The notes beneath the pieces are model-generated. The model was not told the DNA's origin. It searched no databases and worked only from the letters and a program-made list of their open reading frames with translations. A stretch of 6,543 nucleotides of DNA, taken from assembly GCA_905192805.1 (NCBI GenBank), contig CAJJMF010000141.1:1-6543 (forward strand). Direction: 5' to 3'. Origin of the DNA: an uncultured Sutterella sp. Its GTDB lineage: Bacteria; Pseudomonadota; Gammaproteobacteria; Burkholderiales; Burkholderiaceae_F. Numbering within the stretch: the first letter of the stretch is position 1; the number at the start of each line of letters is the position of its first letter. The position numbers and the translations under genes were made by a program. Below are positions 5,879-6,543 of this stretch, in pieces.

Positions 5879-6044
5879 GAGTAGGAAAGAGCGAGTTTCT
5901 CCCTCGAAATTCTCGCCTCACGTTTGTTCGTCTGAGTGAACGTTCGATAGGCACCTGTTTCTAGCCTATAGCGTCTTCGTTAGCTCCGAACTGACGCTAT
6001 GTCTGAGGGGGGAAGCGTCCCAAAACGCTTTCCCCCTCTTTCTC
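5863..6044 (+). ncRNA. Candidate structured small RNA of about 180 nt (unrecognised)
   Basis: The block begins just after a perfect TATAAT and ends in a strong terminator-like hairpin. Between them lie several hairpins: CCTAC/GTAGG (5872-5885); GCGAG-TTTC/GAAA-TT-CTCGC (5891-5916), a 9-bp stem with a 2-base bulge; ATAGGC/GCCTAT (5947-5969); and ATAGCGTC-TTCG/CGAA-CT-GACGCTAT (5968-6000), a 12-bp stem with a 2-base bulge. The last two overlap by two bases and can compete. No convincing ORF with a ribosome binding site lies inside. It could be a trans-acting small RNA, or an attenuated leader, although the next gene begins some 330 bases beyond the terminator. It does not look like 4.5S RNA, tmRNA or a riboswitch I recognise; 6S RNA has similar length but its long closing helix between the ends is not evident. 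Confidence 0.45.
6005..6044 (+). terminator. Strong intrinsic-terminator-like hairpin
   Basis: GAGGGGGGAAGCGT (6005-6018) pairs with ACGCTTTCCCCCTC (6025-6038) over 14 base pairs with one G-T wobble and a 6-base loop (CCCAAA). TTTCTC follows immediately. It is the most stable-looking simple hairpin in the right-hand intergenic region, and the T-rich tail on the plus strand points to termination in that direction. Confidence 0.6.
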
Positions 6045-6190
6045 ATCGTACCGCTCTCCCCGCGTGCGCACCGTTGTCTCACTTTTGCCACAAACGGGCG
6101 CCTCAAGGGGTGACAAGGGGTGGAAAAAACGCTCCCCTACGACGCCACGGGGCTCAACCCGCGACTTCATCCCACTTTTTAGGGGCACAG
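6045..6190. other. Non-coding stretch with a bulged hairpin and short repeats
   Basis: No supported gene. A hairpin at 6066-6101 pairs GCGC-CCGTT-GT with AC-AACGG-GCGC (11 bp, one bulged A on each side, 12-base loop). A tandem 10-base repeat follows at 6104-6123 (CAAGGGGTGA then CAAGGGGTGG), with AGGGGTGAC again at 6189-6197. Open frames cross this region on both strands, but they lack a ribosome binding site and protein-like composition. Confidence 0.35.
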
Positions 6191-6192
6191 GG

Positions 6193-6228
6193 GTGACGCC
6201 ACTCGGAGAAGGCTTTAAAATAGGGAAC
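6193..6228 (+). promoter_or_regulatory. Candidate promoter for the right-edge gene
   Basis: GTGACG (6193-6198, 4 of 6 to TTGACA) and TAAAAT (6216-6221, 5 of 6 to TATAAT) are separated by exactly 17 bases. Transcription would start near 6228 and give an untranslated leader of about 147 bases before the ATG at 6375. The spacing and the location after the upstream terminator support it; it is untested. Confidence 0.4.
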
Positions 6229-6267
6229 AAAATTTTTTTCCTAGGGTTTTTACCCAAGGGAATTCCC
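6221..6267 (+). repeat. Nested palindromes in the leader of the right-edge gene
   Basis: Three self-complementary elements follow each other: TAGG...CCTA with inner A/T pairing (6221-6243), GGGT-TTTT-ACCC (6244-6255) and the perfect palindrome GGGAATTCCC (6258-6267). CCTAGG at 6240-6245 bridges the first two, so alternative pairings are possible. They may structure the 5' leader or bind a dimeric protein. Function is unknown. Confidence 0.35.
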
Positions 6268-6374
6268 GTAATAGTCAGTAGCCTGTTGCGATGGCCTTTT
6301 CCACTTCACAGTGACGTGCCACGTGAACAGTCCCAATCGGTCAGAAGGGCGACTTTCTCGTTTGCTAAAAAACT

Positions 6375-6543
6375 ATGCAACGCATACCAGAAGATGTAGT
6401 GACCTTAGGTAAGGTCTATGGCTTTAGTGTAGAGGGCTATGTGAACTTTGAACCGGTTCGGCTGCGCCAAACCGCCCTCGAAGCGACCCCCTTGATGCGT
6501 GCGCTCAAGGCGACTCAGTCGGCACGCCGTGCAGAAAGTACGC
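6375..6543 (+). CDS. Unrecognised protein, N-terminal 56 residues (cut by window edge)
   Basis: The ATG at 6375 is the first possible start after an in-frame TAA at 6366, and the frame stays open to the right edge. The visible protein begins MQRIPEDVVTLGKVYGFSVE and continues GYVNFEPVRLRQTALEAT, ending in a basic helical stretch (LMRALKATQSARRAEST). There is no signal peptide or membrane segment, so a cytoplasmic protein is likely. No clear Shine-Dalgarno precedes the ATG: AAAAAACT is adjacent, and AGAAGG at 6343 is too far away. A GTG at 6399 is a less likely start. Codon composition resembles the neighbouring genes. I do not recognise the family. The gene reads away from the LysR gene across the structured region, and could be its target. 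Confidence 0.5.
   Translation, partial: MQRIPEDVVTLGKVYGFSVEGYVNFEPVRLRQTALEATPLMRALKATQSARRAEST

Noticed and set aside
5859..6014. Anti-terminator pairing of TTCCTCC with GGGGGGAA of the terminator stem
   Set aside because: Part of the 5' strand lies before the predicted transcription start, and the remaining pairs are too few.
5997..6399. Open frames of 86 codons (minus, 5997-6257) and 111 codons (plus, 6064-6399)
   Set aside because: Neither has a ribosome binding site or recognisable protein features, and both run over hairpins and promoter-like sequence.
1..6543. CRISPR array, tRNA, rRNA or insertion sequence
   Set aside because: I saw no regularly spaced repeats, no cloverleaf with a T-loop motif, no rRNA signature, and no transposase or terminal inverted repeats.

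Overview
The window looks like a stretch of chromosome from a host-associated, moderately GC-rich Gram-negative bacterium. A large type Va autotransporter ending in an outer-membrane beta-barrel shows a double-membrane cell. The style of the autotransporter, with a long run of degenerate beta-helix repeats and an 'alpha-helix + GSWAR' barrel entry, and its neighbour, a LysR regulator, fit Burkholderiales gut commensals such as Sutterella or Parasutterella. That placement is inferred from pattern recognition only. There is no rRNA, tRNA or other taxonomic marker.

Layout. (1) Positions 1-3442, plus strand: one autotransporter gene, cut at its 5' end by the window edge and split by a frameshift near 1500-1533. 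The first frame carries the end of a signal peptide and the N-terminal passenger. The second carries the C-terminal passenger and the complete barrel. (2) 3443-3770: a 328-base intergenic stretch with two strong GC-rich hairpins that probably terminate the autotransporter transcript, followed by the leader of the next gene. (3) 3771-4595, plus strand: an HNH endonuclease with an N-terminal DNA-binding-like region, probably an orphan restriction-type nuclease. Its leader can fold in two mutually exclusive ways, one of which hides the ribosome binding site. (4) 4635-5675, minus strand: a LysR-type regulator, convergent with the HNH gene. (5) 5676-6374: about 700 bases without a convincing protein gene but rich in signals. 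These are an AT-rich divergent control region with a LysR-box-like dyad, a perfect TATAAT, a series of hairpins ending in a strong terminator-like stem (a candidate small RNA of about 180 nt), more hairpins and short repeats, and a second candidate promoter. (6) 6375 to the right edge, plus strand: the first 56 codons of an unrecognised protein.

How the parts may work together. The autotransporter (surface adhesin-like) and the HNH nuclease (possible defence) look like independent accessory genes. The LysR gene faces away from the structured region and the right-edge gene, the usual arrangement for a LysR protein that controls its divergent neighbour and itself. The most interesting unexplained part is 5676-6374, and above all the transcript-like block at 5863-6044. 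No complete new multi-gene system can be demonstrated in this window.
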